Position numbers and translations under genes: made by a program
In this document: one piece after another, positions 8,856 to 17,551 of the stretch
Layout: each line of letters opens with the position of its first letter
Numbering within the stretch: position 1 is the stretch's first letter
Source: Nocardioides panzhihuensis
GTDB lineage: Bacteria; Actinomycetota; Actinomycetes; Propionibacteriales; Nocardioidaceae
Assembly (NCBI RefSeq): GCF_013408335.1
Contig: NZ_JACBZR010000001.1
Coordinates: 558,001 to 622,000 of the forward strand
Reading direction: 5' to 3'
DNA: 64,000 bases
Notes under the pieces: model-generated
The model's input: only the letters and a program-made list of their open reading frames with translations
Database searches by the model: none
Told to the model about the DNA's origin: nothing

Positions 8856-9694
8856 CGAGCCCGAAAGCGCCGGACGTCCCGGGGGGAGACGAGTCGACTG
8901 TCCTCTTGGAGAGGGCGGACTCAGGTGTCGTCACGATCACTCTCAATCGCCCCGATCGAGGCAACGGGGTCGTCCCTGAGCTCGTCACCGCGTTCCTGCG
9001 GATTCTCGATGAGCTCGAGCCCGACTTCGGTGTACGTGCGGTGGTGCTCACTGGGACCGGCAAGCAGTTCTCCGCGGGGGCCGACCTCGTCGACTTCGAG
9101 AATCACCTGACGCATGAGCTGGCCCGCTCGCATGAGCCCTACAACGCGCGGATCCTGCTGCCCCTCACGCAGCGGATCGCCAACTCACGCCTTGTGTTCC
9201 TGGCGGCCGTGAACGGCGCGGCGACCGCGGGAGGGCTGGACCTGGCGCTGGCCTGCGATCTCCGGATCGCATCCGAGCGCGCACGCCTGGGCGAGACGTA
9301 CATCAACGTCGGGATGGCGCCGGGCAATGGTGGCTCGTGGTTCCTGCCACGCCTGGTCGGCTCCGGGGTCGCGGCGGAACTGGCCCTGACCGGGGACATC
9401 GTTGATGCGCAGCGGGCGTTGGAGATCGGACTCGTCGGCCGTGTGGTCCCACACGAGGAGCTCTTGTCCGTGGCGCGCGGACTGGCCGGAAGGATTGCTG
9501 CCAAGCCCTGGCGGGCAATCGAGGCGACGAAGCAAGCCCTGCAAGCCTCGTGGCAGCTGGACCTAGGTGCCGCGATGAAGGCGAGCTATTGGACCACGAT
9601 GTCGCTTCAGCACACTGATGATGTCCTCGAGGCGGTCCGGGCACGGCTGGAGAAACGTGAGCCAGTGTTCAACCAGGACATCGAAGGCGACTGA
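8852..9694 (+). CDS. Enoyl-CoA hydratase/isomerase
   Basis: A 280-residue crotonase-family protein. The oxyanion-hole segments FSAGADL and NGAATAGGLDLALACD are present. The second catalytic region reads GETYINVGMAPGNGGSWFLPRLVG, with one glutamate kept. Unlike the 6-oxocamphor hydrolase-like protein at 3126-3887, it retains normal crotonase features and should act on CoA esters. It is translationally coupled to the CoA ligase through an ATGA overlap. The first 20 or so residues are polar and atypical, so an internal start is possible, but the overlap favours the one given. Confidence 0.88.
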   Translation: MTSPKAPDVPGGDESTVLLERADSGVVTITLNRPDRGNGVVPELVTAFLRILDELEPDFGVRAVVLTGTGKQFSAGADLVDFENHLTHELARSHEPYNARILLPLTQRIANSRLVFLAAVNGAATAGGLDLALACDLRIASERARLGETYINVGMAPGNGGSWFLPRLVGSGVAAELALTGDIVDAQRALEIGLVGRVVPHEELLSVARGLAGRIAAKPWRAIEATKQALQASWQLDLGAAMKASYWTTMSLQHTDDVLEAVRARLEKREPVFNQDIEGD

Positions 9695-9709
9695 TCCGAG
9701 GGAGCAGCA

Positions 9710-10885
9710 GTGACATTCGCAGACACCTACCGCGGCATCCGCGTTATCGACCTCAGCGAGAACATCGCCGGTCCGCTTGCATGCATGACACTTGCCGACA
9801 TGGGCGCCGACGTGATCAAGGTCGAGCGCCCAGGTAACGGCGAGGCGACGAGGTCGCTCCCGCCATTCTGGGACGGCGAGAGCACGGTGTTCCTTGCCTA
9901 CAATCGGAACAAACGAAGCGCCACCCTCGACCTGGCCACGGACCAGGGACGCGACGCTCTGCTTCGCCTGGTCGAAACAGCGGACGTCGTCGTCCAGTCA
10001 TTCCGCCCAGGCGTCCTCGCGAGGCTCGGACTCGGAACCGACGCGATGACCGCCCAGAGGAAAGATCTCATCCTGTGCAGCATCAGTGCCTTCGGTGAGG
10101 GCCCGGTCGGCCACACGAAGCCGGGGTATGACGCGCTGGTGCAGGCGTTCACCGGCATCATGGACCTCACGGGGGAGCCCGACGGTGACCCGGTCCGGGC
10201 CGCTCCATCAGTGTTGGACATCTCGACGGGAATGTGGGCCGCGATGTCAATCATGGCCGCCCTTGCCCGGCGCGGCAGCGTGACGGGTCCCCAGTTGCTT
10301 GAGGCATCCCTCGTGGACAGTGGGTTCTTCCTGCTGAGCCATCAGCTGATGGGATACCTCGCCACCGGTGAGACACCTGGCCGTCTCGGGTCCGCCGCCC
10401 CGAGTGCGTCGCCTTACCAGCTCTTCCACACGAGTGACAGGCCAGTCATGATCGCAACCTCCACGGACCGGATGTTCGAGAGACTCTGTGCGGCACTCGG
10501 TCTCGAAGACCTGGCTGCTGATCCGCGGTTCCGGGCGATGCAGGGGAGGATCGACGGCCGGCAGGAACTCACGTCGGCACTGGAGGCACGCTTGAGTGAG
10601 CACGATGCCCAGCACTGGCTCGACCTCCTGGGTGATGCGGGCATCCCCGCTAGCCCGGTTCAGGGGATCGGCGAGGCGTTGGACAGCGCCATCGGGCAGG
10701 AGCGGCGTCTGGTCCAGCCTGCGGACGCAGGCCGTGTCGGCGATCTTCAGCTCATCCATCTACCGATGGACAATGATCGGCAGGCGCCACGACATCAGCC
10801 CCCCGTCGCTGGTGAGCATACGAACGCGATCCTCGCCGAGCTTGGTATCAGCGAGCCCGCACAGGAGGAGGTGCGCGATGCCTGA
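9710..10885 (+). CDS. CaiB/BaiF-family CoA transferase
   Basis: A 391-residue class III CoA transferase. The N-terminal Rossmann-like block reads RVIDLSENIAGPLACMTLADMGADVIKVERPG. The segment GDPVRAAPSVLDISTGMWA holds the Asp that forms the acyl-aspartyl intermediate in this family. It moves CoA between acids without ATP and could recycle CoA between pathway intermediates. It starts at a GTG 15 bases after the hydratase stop with an AG-rich ribosome site (GGGAGCAGCA). It overlaps the next gene by eight bases. Confidence 0.9.
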   Translation: MTFADTYRGIRVIDLSENIAGPLACMTLADMGADVIKVERPGNGEATRSLPPFWDGESTVFLAYNRNKRSATLDLATDQGRDALLRLVETADVVVQSFRPGVLARLGLGTDAMTAQRKDLILCSISAFGEGPVGHTKPGYDALVQAFTGIMDLTGEPDGDPVRAAPSVLDISTGMWAAMSIMAALARRGSVTGPQLLEASLVDSGFFLLSHQLMGYLATGETPGRLGSAAPSASPYQLFHTSDRPVMIATSTDRMFERLCAALGLEDLAADPRFRAMQGRIDGRQELTSALEARLSEHDAQHWLDLLGDAGIPASPVQGIGEALDSAIGQERRLVQPADAGRVGDLQLIHLPMDNDRQAPRHQPPVAGEHTNAILAELGISEPAQEEVRDA

Positions 10886-11348
10886 GGGGGCGGACGAGTG
10901 CAGCCGAGAGCACACAGATGCCGAGCAGATCCGCAACCTGTTCTCCCTGTATGCCTTTGCCTACGACCAGGGTGAGGCGAACAAATTCGCCGCCCTGTTC
11001 GCCGAGGACGGCGTGTTCGAGATCGTCGACGGACCGACGGTCCGCGGCAGGGAGGCCCTCGCCAGCATGGTCACTGCGGCCGCGGCGCGACCAGGACGCA
11101 CCCTGCACATGGTGAGCAATGTACGAGTGACCGTCATGGGCGACGACGCCAAGGGGCAGGCGTACGTGATGCTGCTGCTGATAAGCGAGGGGTCCCTCCG
11201 CGTGGTGGCGATGGGAACGTACGACGACACGCTCGTGCGAGCGCCAAGCGGATGGATGCTGTCCCGGCGTCGCTTCAAGCCCGACGTTGGCCCGGACGCC
11301 AACGGCATCCCGATCACATGGGGTGCCGCGACCGACGTCTCGCCATGA
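10878..11348 (+). CDS. SnoaL-like NTF2-fold protein
   Basis: A 156-residue protein of the SnoaL/NTF2 cone fold. The helix-rich start (ADAEQIRNLFSLYAFAYD-like), the LFAEDGVFEI strand motif and the AMGTYDDTLVR strand are typical. Members are cyclases, isomerases or dehydratases, or simply bind small hydrophobic molecules. The one here is last in the operon behind a very strong ribosome site (AGGAGGAGGTG). It could bind or isomerise a terpenoid intermediate, but the catalytic residues cannot be assigned from sequence alone. Confidence 0.82.
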   Translation: MPEGADECSREHTDAEQIRNLFSLYAFAYDQGEANKFAALFAEDGVFEIVDGPTVRGREALASMVTAAAARPGRTLHMVSNVRVTVMGDDAKGQAYVMLLLISEGSLRVVAMGTYDDTLVRAPSGWMLSRRRFKPDVGPDANGIPITWGAATDVSP

Positions 11349-11354
11349 CGTGAA

Positions 11355-11960
11355 TCACGCAGCTTGCTGCAGCCCTAGGAGCACTTGGTCAACGATCGCG
11401 TCGGCCATCTCCTCCGCGCTGTCGCGCCCCTCAGGCCGGTACCACTCGGTCGCCGAGCCAAGGATGCCCGCGATCATCAACACTGGCAGACGATGGTGCC
11501 CGCTGTCCCGGAAGGCTCCACTCGCAACACCCTCGTCGATGATCTGGACGAAGAGGTCCTCGTATTTCTGTCGGATCTCGACTGCCTTGGCACGGCTCTC
11601 GGGACCGAGATACTGCCACTGGTGGAAGGTGACTCGGGTCTGCTCCACCTGCTGCGCCAAGACCCCGAGATGAGCACGGATCGCCTCGCGCATCTTCTGG
11701 TCCGGGGAGAGATCGGCGTCGACGACAGGCTGGATGACGTCGATGAAGGCAGTGATTCCGGTGACGACGATGTCGAGGAGCAGATCGTCCTTGCTGCTGA
11801 TGTGCGCGTAGAGGCTGCCAGGAAGGATCCCGACCGCCTCGCTGAGATCGCGCATGCCGATCACCGGGTACCCACGCTCGCCGAAAAGTCGGATGGCAGC
11901 GTCGCGAATCCGAGCTCGCGAGACTGCTTCGCCCTTTGCGGGTGACTTCTGTTCGGGCAC
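11355..11960 (-). CDS. TetR-family regulator 1
   Basis: A 201-residue TetR-type repressor with the helix-turn-helix at the N-terminus (RIRDAAIRLFGERGYPVIGMRDLSEAVGILPGSLYAHISSKDDLL) and a variable ligand domain. The GTG at 11960 was chosen because a GAGGAGG ribosome site precedes it; longer in-frame extensions are not conserved. It diverges from the thiolase at 12104 across operator site 3 and so probably represses itself and that gene. It shares the FHQWxYLG segment with the two other TetR proteins at 13382 and 16906, so all three look like paralogues. The ligand is likely a CoA ester or acid of the pathway. Confidence 0.9.
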   Translation of the reverse strand: MPEQKSPAKGEAVSRARIRDAAIRLFGERGYPVIGMRDLSEAVGILPGSLYAHISSKDDLLLDIVVTGITAFIDVIQPVVDADLSPDQKMREAIRAHLGVLAQQVEQTRVTFHQWQYLGPESRAKAVEIRQKYEDLFVQIIDEGVASGAFRDSGHHRLPVLMIAGILGSATEWYRPEGRDSAEEMADAIVDQVLLGLQQAA

Positions 11961-12068
11961 CTTGCCTCCTCGTTCAAACGTGCTTGTGGACAAACGTAAT
12001 GCCGAAGCGACGCGAACGTGTGATGTGGCCCATTCTGCGTTGCCTCCTGATGCACAGTATCGTACTCT

Positions 12069-12084
12069 GAACAAATGTTTGTTC
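12069..12084. promoter_or_regulatory. TetR-type operator, site 3
   Basis: Reads GAACAA-ATGT-TTGTTC, perfect in both outer arms. It is placed between the divergent TetR gene (start 11960) and thiolase gene (start 12104), 20 bases before the latter. Confidence 0.75.
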
Positions 12085-12103
12085 GGCAGAGAAGGGTCAG
12101 CTT

Positions 12104-13318
12104 ATGAGCGTGTTCGTAGTAGGGACTGGGATCACTCGATTCGGTCGACACTCCGGTGCCGACCTCAGGAGCCTCGCGTCCGAAGCAGCCCTTGCCGCGC
12201 TCTCCGATGCGGCGACCAGTGCCGCCGACGTGGAGATGGTGGTCTTCGGCAACGCGGCTGAGGGGTGGCTCCATGGGCAGGAGATGGTGCGAGGCGAGGT
12301 GGCGATGCGCCACGCCGGCCTCTCGGGGGTGCCGATCATCAATGTGGAGAACGCTTGCGCCTCGTCCTCCACGGGATTCCATGTCGCATGCATGGCAGTG
12401 GAATCCGGTGCTGCGGACCTTGTCCTGGTGGTCGGAGCCGAGCGGCTCAATCATCCGACGAAGAAGAGAAGCTTCGACGCCCTGGCGACGGCGGTAGACC
12501 TCAGCGAGCACGGAGCGATGGCCGCCGCTGTGGGCGCCACCGGGGCGCCACTCGAGGTGCCTGCGGTCACTCACTCGCCGCTCATGGATCTGTACGCCGC
12601 CAAGGCAATGTCCTTCATGGCGGAGGCTGGGGTCACCGATGACGATCTAGCCGCGGTCTCGGTCAAGAACCGCCGACAGGGTGCGCTGAACCCCAAAGCG
12701 CAGTTCCAGACGCCCGTCACGGTCGATGAGGTCCTTGCCAGCCGCGTCATCTCGGACCCCCTCCGCATGCTCATGTGCTCACCGATCGGAGACGGTGCCG
12801 CGGCCGTAGTCGTAGCGAGCGAGAAGGTCGCGCGCCGGCTGGGCAGGGCGCAGGTCCGAGTGGACGGGTGGGCCCTCACGTCGAACAGCGCCTCGGAATC
12901 GGCGAGATTTCCCGTCTCCCGCGCGAGCAGCCAGGCACTGGAGCGTGCAGGCGTTGCCATCGAAGACGTGGACGTAGTCGAGGTGCATGACGCGTGTGCC
13001 CCCGCAGAGCTCTGGCTCTACGAGGAGGTTGGGCTTTGCAAGCCCGGGGATGCGGCTGGACTGATCCGGGACGGCGCCACGCAGTTGGGTGGCGCTATGC
13101 CCGTGAATGTCGGTGGGGGTCTTCTCTCACGCGGGCACCCGCTGGGGGCCACCGGTTGTGCTCAGCTCGTGGAACTGGCCGACCAACTGCGAGGGAGGGG
13201 CGGAGCGCGCCAGGTTGAAGGGGCGCGCGTGGCTCTGGCCCAAAACAGTGGAGGAATTCTGGACAACCTCGATGAAGCTGTTGCGGCCGTCACCGTGCTC
13301 AGCAGGGTCGGCGACTGA
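12104..13318 (+). CDS. SCP2-type thiolase
   Basis: A 404-residue thiolase of the SCP-x branch with the full catalytic set: nucleophilic Cys85 (NVENACASSS), the VHDACAPAE histidine motif and the C-terminal GHPLGATG. It should cleave a beta-ketoacyl-CoA with free CoA. This separates it clearly from the Cys-less homologue at 5648-6859, and the two may act at different carbon-carbon bonds. No DUF35 gene follows it. It stands alone behind operator site 3 with an A/G-rich ribosome site (AGAAGGG) in front. Confidence 0.9.
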   Translation: MSVFVVGTGITRFGRHSGADLRSLASEAALAALSDAATSAADVEMVVFGNAAEGWLHGQEMVRGEVAMRHAGLSGVPIINVENACASSSTGFHVACMAVESGAADLVLVVGAERLNHPTKKRSFDALATAVDLSEHGAMAAAVGATGAPLEVPAVTHSPLMDLYAAKAMSFMAEAGVTDDDLAAVSVKNRRQGALNPKAQFQTPVTVDEVLASRVISDPLRMLMCSPIGDGAAAVVVASEKVARRLGRAQVRVDGWALTSNSASESARFPVSRASSQALERAGVAIEDVDVVEVHDACAPAELWLYEEVGLCKPGDAAGLIRDGATQLGGAMPVNVGGGLLSRGHPLGATGCAQLVELADQLRGRGGARQVEGARVALAQNSGGILDNLDEAVAAVTVLSRVGD

Positions 13319-13323
13319 CGTCG

Positions 13324-13339
13324 TAACACACGTTCGTTT
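13324..13339. promoter_or_regulatory. TetR-type operator, site 4
   Basis: Reads TAACAC-ACGT-TCGTTT, a weaker copy with the same 6-4-6 layout. It is 43 bases upstream of the TetR gene at 13382, as expected for autoregulation. Confidence 0.55.
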
Positions 13340-13381
13340 GGTATAGTTTCGTTCAGGAAAACCTGGCTTTGAGGAGCGCAG

Positions 13382-13978
13382 ATGAACGGGAGCGGGACGC
13401 CCGATCTCGATGGCCCGCGGGACGTGATCATTCGCGTGGCCACGGGTCTCTTCGGCGAGCGCGGGTTTCCTGCTACGTCGATGCGCGACATCGCGCGCGA
13501 GGTGGGGATGCTCGCCGGCAGCCTGTATGCACACATCGACGGTAAGGAGACGCTCCTCCTCGAGATCATCGAGTCTGGGATCGCCGAGTACATCAGCGAG
13601 GCGACCGCCGCTCTGGCAGGAATGGAAGATAATGAAGAGCGTCTGCGTGCGCTGATTCGCGCGCACCTCGACGTCGTCGCCCGAGGCCCGCGGACGACGA
13701 AGATCGTCTTCCACCAGTGGCGCTACCTGGGCGAGGAGAATCAAGCGGTCGTCCGAAAGCGGCGCGACGAGTACGAGGAGATTTTCGTCGAGGTTGTGGA
13801 GGCCGGTGTCAACGACGGTAGTTTCGCCGCGGATCTTGATGTACGCATCACCGTACGCAGCATCCTTGGCGCACTGAACTGGACGCCAGAGTGGCTCAGG
13901 TTCGATGGCGCTGACCCGATCGACGTCGTGGCGCGTCAACTCGCCGATACCCTGGTCCTAGGGCTCAGTCGGCGTTGA
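13382..13978 (+). CDS. TetR-family regulator 2
   Basis: A 198-residue TetR repressor. The DNA-binding domain reads ATGLFGERGFPATSMRDIAREVGMLAGSLYAHIDGKETLLLEI, and the ligand domain contains TKIVFHQWRYLGEEN. It is closest to regulator 3 (16906-17523): both have PATSMRDIA, LNWTP and WLR/WLS segments at the same places. GAGGAGC before the ATG acts as ribosome site. Operator site 4 lies in its own promoter, suggesting autorepression and crosstalk with its paralogues on the shared operator. Confidence 0.9.
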   Translation: MNGSGTPDLDGPRDVIIRVATGLFGERGFPATSMRDIAREVGMLAGSLYAHIDGKETLLLEIIESGIAEYISEATAALAGMEDNEERLRALIRAHLDVVARGPRTTKIVFHQWRYLGEENQAVVRKRRDEYEEIFVEVVEAGVNDGSFAADLDVRITVRSILGALNWTPEWLRFDGADPIDVVARQLADTLVLGLSRR

Positions 13979-14312
13979 GACTGCTCGGGTTCTGATGTGC
14001 GACCGGGTACACCCGCCGGGATGGCCCGGGTTGGTCATTGCCTCGGCCATCTGACAGGCAACCGCTATCTATCTGCCGAGGTTTCCTGGTCGCCCGGTGG
14101 AGCCGCCAGGTTCGCACCCGCTTAGACCCGCAGTGACGGCGCCTCGCAGGGGTAATGGTGTCGTCGATGAGGTCAGCATCACGTGCTGTGCCGGCGCACG
14201 AGATTGGCTCTGGCGTATCCGAACCTGGGTTGAGAAGGACCGAGAGTTGGGGCGCCGGTGGGGCCGCAACTCTCGCTGCCCCCTTGTGGTGACCGAACAT
14301 TGCGTCTTTCCG
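13979..14312. other. Intergenic stretch between convergent genes
   Basis: About 330 bases between regulator 2 and the reverse-strand CoA ligase. No gene, operator or strong hairpin was recognised. Short open frames here lack motifs and ribosome sites. Confidence 0.4.
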
Positions 14313-16064
14313 TCAAGGCGTCTCCGGCGCTCCTGGAGTCGTGCACTCAACGAGAGCTGTGACTTGGTCTGTCATCCTGAACTTCTGTACCTTCCCGGTG
14401 ACTGTTCGAGGGAGATCCTCAGATCGCATGAACAGGACACGTGCAGGCACCTTGAACCGGGCAAGCCGATCGCGGCAGAACTCGATGAGGTCTGCCTCCT
14501 CGACGGCGTACGCGGCGGCCGGAACGACGCACGCGCAACCGACCTCGCCGAACCGTGGGTGTGGGACGCCCATCACGTACGCTTCCGCGACGCCCGGGTG
14601 CTCCAACAGGACACGTTCCACGTCTCCGGGCTGCACCAGCTCGCCACCGAAGCGATAGGACTCCTTCTGCCGGCCGGTTAGGGCCAGGTAGCCGTTCTTG
14701 TCGATGCGTCCGAGGTCGCCGGTTCGAAGCCAGCCGTCCTCCGTGAACAGTGCTGCGGTCTCTTCGGGCTTGTCGAAGTAGCCGCGCGTCATGCCTGGAC
14801 CGCGGGCGAGTAGTTCGCCCACCTCGCCGCGTGGGACCTCCTCCCGAGTGATGGGGTCGACGGCTTTGTAGACAGCCAAGACGCCACCGAGGGTGGGATC
14901 TCCGGCGGCCCCCGCAGGTTTGATGGTGCCGTTCGAGCGGTGAAGCCGATCCAACGGGTCCCCGGGATGGGTGCACATAGTCGATGCTGTCGTCTCTGTC
15001 TGGCCATACGCCGTAAACAGGCGACTGACGCCGAACCGCTCGGTCATCGAGGTCCACATTTCCGGGGCGTGCGCCGCACCCGACGAGAACAGGGTGGAGA
15101 GGGACGAAAGGTCGTAGTGCTTCTGGGCGGCCTGTTCGAGCAGCCCGAGGGTCATCGCAGGCACGCACATGATCTCGTCAGGCTGGTGGCGCTCGACAGC
15201 GGTCAGCATCTTGTCCGAGTCGAACACGGTATGCGGAACGACTGAGCCGCCGACGAAGAGCACTCCGATAGTCGCCTCGACGTACCCGAAGACATGGTAG
15301 ATCGGCAGTGCGTGAAGGATGCGGTAGCGATCCCAGAGAGCCCGCGTATAAGCGCTGGCGTACGCAGTTCGCACAACGGCGTCGTGATGAAGCATCACTC
15401 CCTTGGAGCGGCCGGTCGTCCCAGATGTGTAGAGCAGGTCCGACGTCGATTCCGGGTCGACATTCGACGTTAACTCGAGCACCTCCTCGCCGCTGATCTC
15501 CGAGCCGAGGGCGATGAGATCCTCCAGGGACGACGGGCCGCTGCGCGTGCCGTCGCCGGTGGGGAACACGAAGACGCGCTCGAGGTCGGGGAGTTCATCG
15601 CAGGGCGGACCCTCCCAGCCGGGGGTGAGGTCGTCCAGCTCAGCGAGGTAATCCAGATCTCGGAACTGGTCCATGGTGATCAGGATCTTGCTATGCGATT
15701 GTCGCAGAACGTAACGCAGGTCGTCGCCACGCAACAGGAAGTTGATCGAGACTGAAACGGCTCCCAGGCGGGCGACGGCAAACTTGAGCAGGATCGTCTC
15801 CGCGAAGTTTGCCAAGATGACCGCCACGTGGTCGCCGGAGCGCACGCCAGCGGCGTGAAGGCCGGCGGCCAGTCTGACCGAGCGCGCTGCGGTCTGAGCG
15901 TATGTCAGGACCTGGTCGTCGTTGACCACGAAGGGGCGATCGGGGTGTAGACGCGCGACGTGGTCGAGAGCCTGGGCGGTAGTCCGCGGCTGCCACGGGC
16001 CCCACTGGCGCTCGAGTTCCGCCCGTGCCTCATCGGGTTCCGCTGGCAGATTGACGCCGTCCAC
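14313..16064 (-). CDS. Acyl-CoA ligase/AMP-binding protein 2
   Basis: A 583-residue ANL-superfamily ligase. Signatures are the P-loop LLYTSGTTGRSKGVMLHHD, FTAYGQTETTA, the hinge LTGRQKESYRFGGELVQP and the C-terminal catalytic lysine in RTVTGKVQKFRM. It probably activates a second pathway acid, for instance one formed after lactone opening, while the ligase at 7275 activates another. The GTG start is supported by AAGGGAAGG just upstream. Operator site 5 lies 42 bases before that start. It is transcribed alone, against the direction of the neighbouring TetR gene. Confidence 0.9.
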   Translation of the reverse strand: MDGVNLPAEPDEARAELERQWGPWQPRTTAQALDHVARLHPDRPFVVNDDQVLTYAQTAARSVRLAAGLHAAGVRSGDHVAVILANFAETILLKFAVARLGAVSVSINFLLRGDDLRYVLRQSHSKILITMDQFRDLDYLAELDDLTPGWEGPPCDELPDLERVFVFPTGDGTRSGPSSLEDLIALGSEISGEEVLELTSNVDPESTSDLLYTSGTTGRSKGVMLHHDAVVRTAYASAYTRALWDRYRILHALPIYHVFGYVEATIGVLFVGGSVVPHTVFDSDKMLTAVERHQPDEIMCVPAMTLGLLEQAAQKHYDLSSLSTLFSSGAAHAPEMWTSMTERFGVSRLFTAYGQTETTASTMCTHPGDPLDRLHRSNGTIKPAGAAGDPTLGGVLAVYKAVDPITREEVPRGEVGELLARGPGMTRGYFDKPEETAALFTEDGWLRTGDLGRIDKNGYLALTGRQKESYRFGGELVQPGDVERVLLEHPGVAEAYVMGVPHPRFGEVGCACVVPAAAYAVEEADLIEFCRDRLARFKVPARVLFMRSEDLPRTVTGKVQKFRMTDQVTALVECTTPGAPETP

Positions 16065-16105
16065 GTCCGACCTTCCCTTCGTCGTAGCGCCGTGTCGCGG
16101 CGCAG

Positions 16106-16121
16106 AAACAATCGGTTGTTT
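16106..16121. promoter_or_regulatory. TetR-type operator, site 5
   Basis: Reads AAACAA-TCGG-TTGTTT, a perfect palindrome in its six-base arms. It sits inside a longer inverted repeat (16103-16130) with outer arms GCAGAAAC and GTTTCTAC. It lies in the promoter of the ligase whose start is at 16064. Confidence 0.8.
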
Positions 16122-16337
16122 GTTTCTACATCCCCTGGCGTGTTCCGGTCAAGGGGTACTCGGTATGGCTTCTTCACCTCTTGGCGTGGTGCCAGGGAAG
16201 TGCGACTGCCGAACATGCAACCGTAGCTTGGCCTTGCGACCCTAGAATCTGCGCGCGGGCTCACGTCGTGACGCCATGCAGTCGTCGGGAGCCCTCGGCA
16301 TTACCAAGTGATGAACGGTCTAGAGCACGTCATCGAC

Positions 16338-16595
16338 CGTGAACGTCAGATGACGGGAGCCTGGTCCCCGCTCGGCGCAAGGTCTCGGCCAGCAGTGAGC
16401 TTGGGCGAAACGGCTACATGAGTTCGATCTTGAAGCTCGGAAACGCGAAGTGTGCCGGGCGGATGCCAGTTGCGTCGTTGTCCCCGCCGTTGAGGAAGGG
16501 CTGCCGAGTGCGTCCTGAAACAGCTGGACAGCCTCAGTCATATCGTGCACTGCGATGCCGACGTAGTCGACCTTGCGGATACGACGCTCTGTCAT
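16338..16595 (-). pseudogene. Broken VOC (glyoxalase-fold) gene
   Basis: An ATG at 16595 opens a typical vicinal-oxygen-chelate start (IRKVDYVGIAVHDMTEAVQLFQDALG). The frame is then lost. The continuation (PFLNGGDNDATGIRPAHFAF, then SFKIELM) is in another frame and soon meets a stop. Intact VOC proteins of this kind (methylmalonyl-CoA epimerase or dioxygenase relatives) run to 130 residues or more. The final part, containing a further metal-ligand strand, survives only as a scrambled trace down to about 16338. With the decayed mutase at 1376-3050, this suggests the loss of a methylmalonyl-CoA type side branch. Confidence 0.65.
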
Positions 16596-16650
16596 GTGAT
16601 CCCATCCTTGTCGCGTGATTCCTGGATCATGCTGGTCTTGGGTCGTGCAG

Positions 16651-16677
16651 TTTCTAGCTAGAAACAAATCACCTTTG
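16651..16677. promoter_or_regulatory. Possible decayed operator before the broken VOC gene
   Basis: A perfect 14-base palindrome (TTTCTAGCTAGAAA, 16651-16664) runs into AAACAA (16662-16667), the left arm of the regional operator; the right arm is degraded to CCTTTG. The TAGAAACAA junction also occurs at sites 6 and 11. It lies 67 bases upstream of the dead VOC gene. Confidence 0.35.
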
Positions 16678-16905
16678 CGGGACGCGGATGACGAACGGAC
16701 CTCGCGAGTTGCAGGACCCGCGAAGATTTCCTCGACCTCGCTCGTCGCTCCTAATCCGGTCGGACGATGCTGGCTCATTGAGGAAAGTGACAGACCTGAA
16801 GAGACTGCTTGTCGCGTCGAGCGAGGTGATCCTGTCAAGGAGTCCTGGCGCTAGGGCCTAGGATGGGTTGGGGCCCAGGTGCGACCGGGCCTGGCACGAG
16901 GGATC

Positions 16906-17523
16906 ATGAGAGGCGGGCTGGTCTTGGTCAAGATCACGACCAAATCTGCGAACACCACTCCGCATGCAGCGATTGTTAGCGCTGCAACGCAACTCTTCGG
17001 TGAGAAGAGCTACCCCGCTACGTCGATGCGGGACATCGCGAATGCCGTGGGGGTCTTGTCCGGTAGTTTGTACACGCACATCCGCAGCAAGGAAGCGCTT
17101 CTGCTCGAAATCGTCGAGACTGGAATCGGCGAGTTCATCGACGCTGTCAGCGAGGTGGCGGCCGCCAACGGGACTCCCGAAGGCCGACTCCGGGCTATGG
17201 TCAACGCCCACAGCGAAGTCGTCGCGCGTCACCCAGAACAGACTCTGATCGTCTTCCATCAATGGCGGTACTTGAGCGAGGCAGCCCAAACCACTGTGCG
17301 TCGCCGGCGCAAGGAGTACGAGCAACTCTTCACCGACGTCGTCCGTGCAGGAGTTGAGGACGGCACCTTTGCGCCCGGCATCGACGTGCGCATTGCGGTC
17401 CTCAGCGTTCTCGGGTCACTCAACTGGACCCCCGGTTGGCTGTCTGCGGACGGCCCCCGAACTGTCGATGAGGTCGCGAGCGACCTCGCGGACGCCATGT
17501 TGAAGGGTGTGCGCGGGCGCTGA
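16906..17523 (+). CDS. TetR-family regulator 3
   Basis: A 205-residue TetR repressor with DNA-binding domain AATQLFGEKSYPATSMRDIANAVGVLSGSLYTHIRSKEALLLEIVETG and a ligand domain carrying TLIVFHQWRYLSEAAQ and LNWTPGW. The start is uncertain; the ATG at 16906 is used because upstream extension is not conserved, though a start a few codons later would also fit. It is a close paralogue of regulator 2. No full copy of the regional operator was seen in its own promoter, unlike the other two, so it may be constitutive or controlled by another signal. Confidence 0.87.
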   Translation: MRGGLVLVKITTKSANTTPHAAIVSAATQLFGEKSYPATSMRDIANAVGVLSGSLYTHIRSKEALLLEIVETGIGEFIDAVSEVAAANGTPEGRLRAMVNAHSEVVARHPEQTLIVFHQWRYLSEAAQTTVRRRRKEYEQLFTDVVRAGVEDGTFAPGIDVRIAVLSVLGSLNWTPGWLSADGPRTVDEVASDLADAMLKGVRGR

Positions 17524-17551
17524 CACCAATTGGCGACGCCCAGACCTCCCG

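Noticed and set aside
11975..11997. Additional operator between TetR1 and the thiolase
   Set aside because: Two half-site-like stretches (CAAACG and ACAAACG) occur, but spacing and symmetry do not fit the 6-4-6 pattern.
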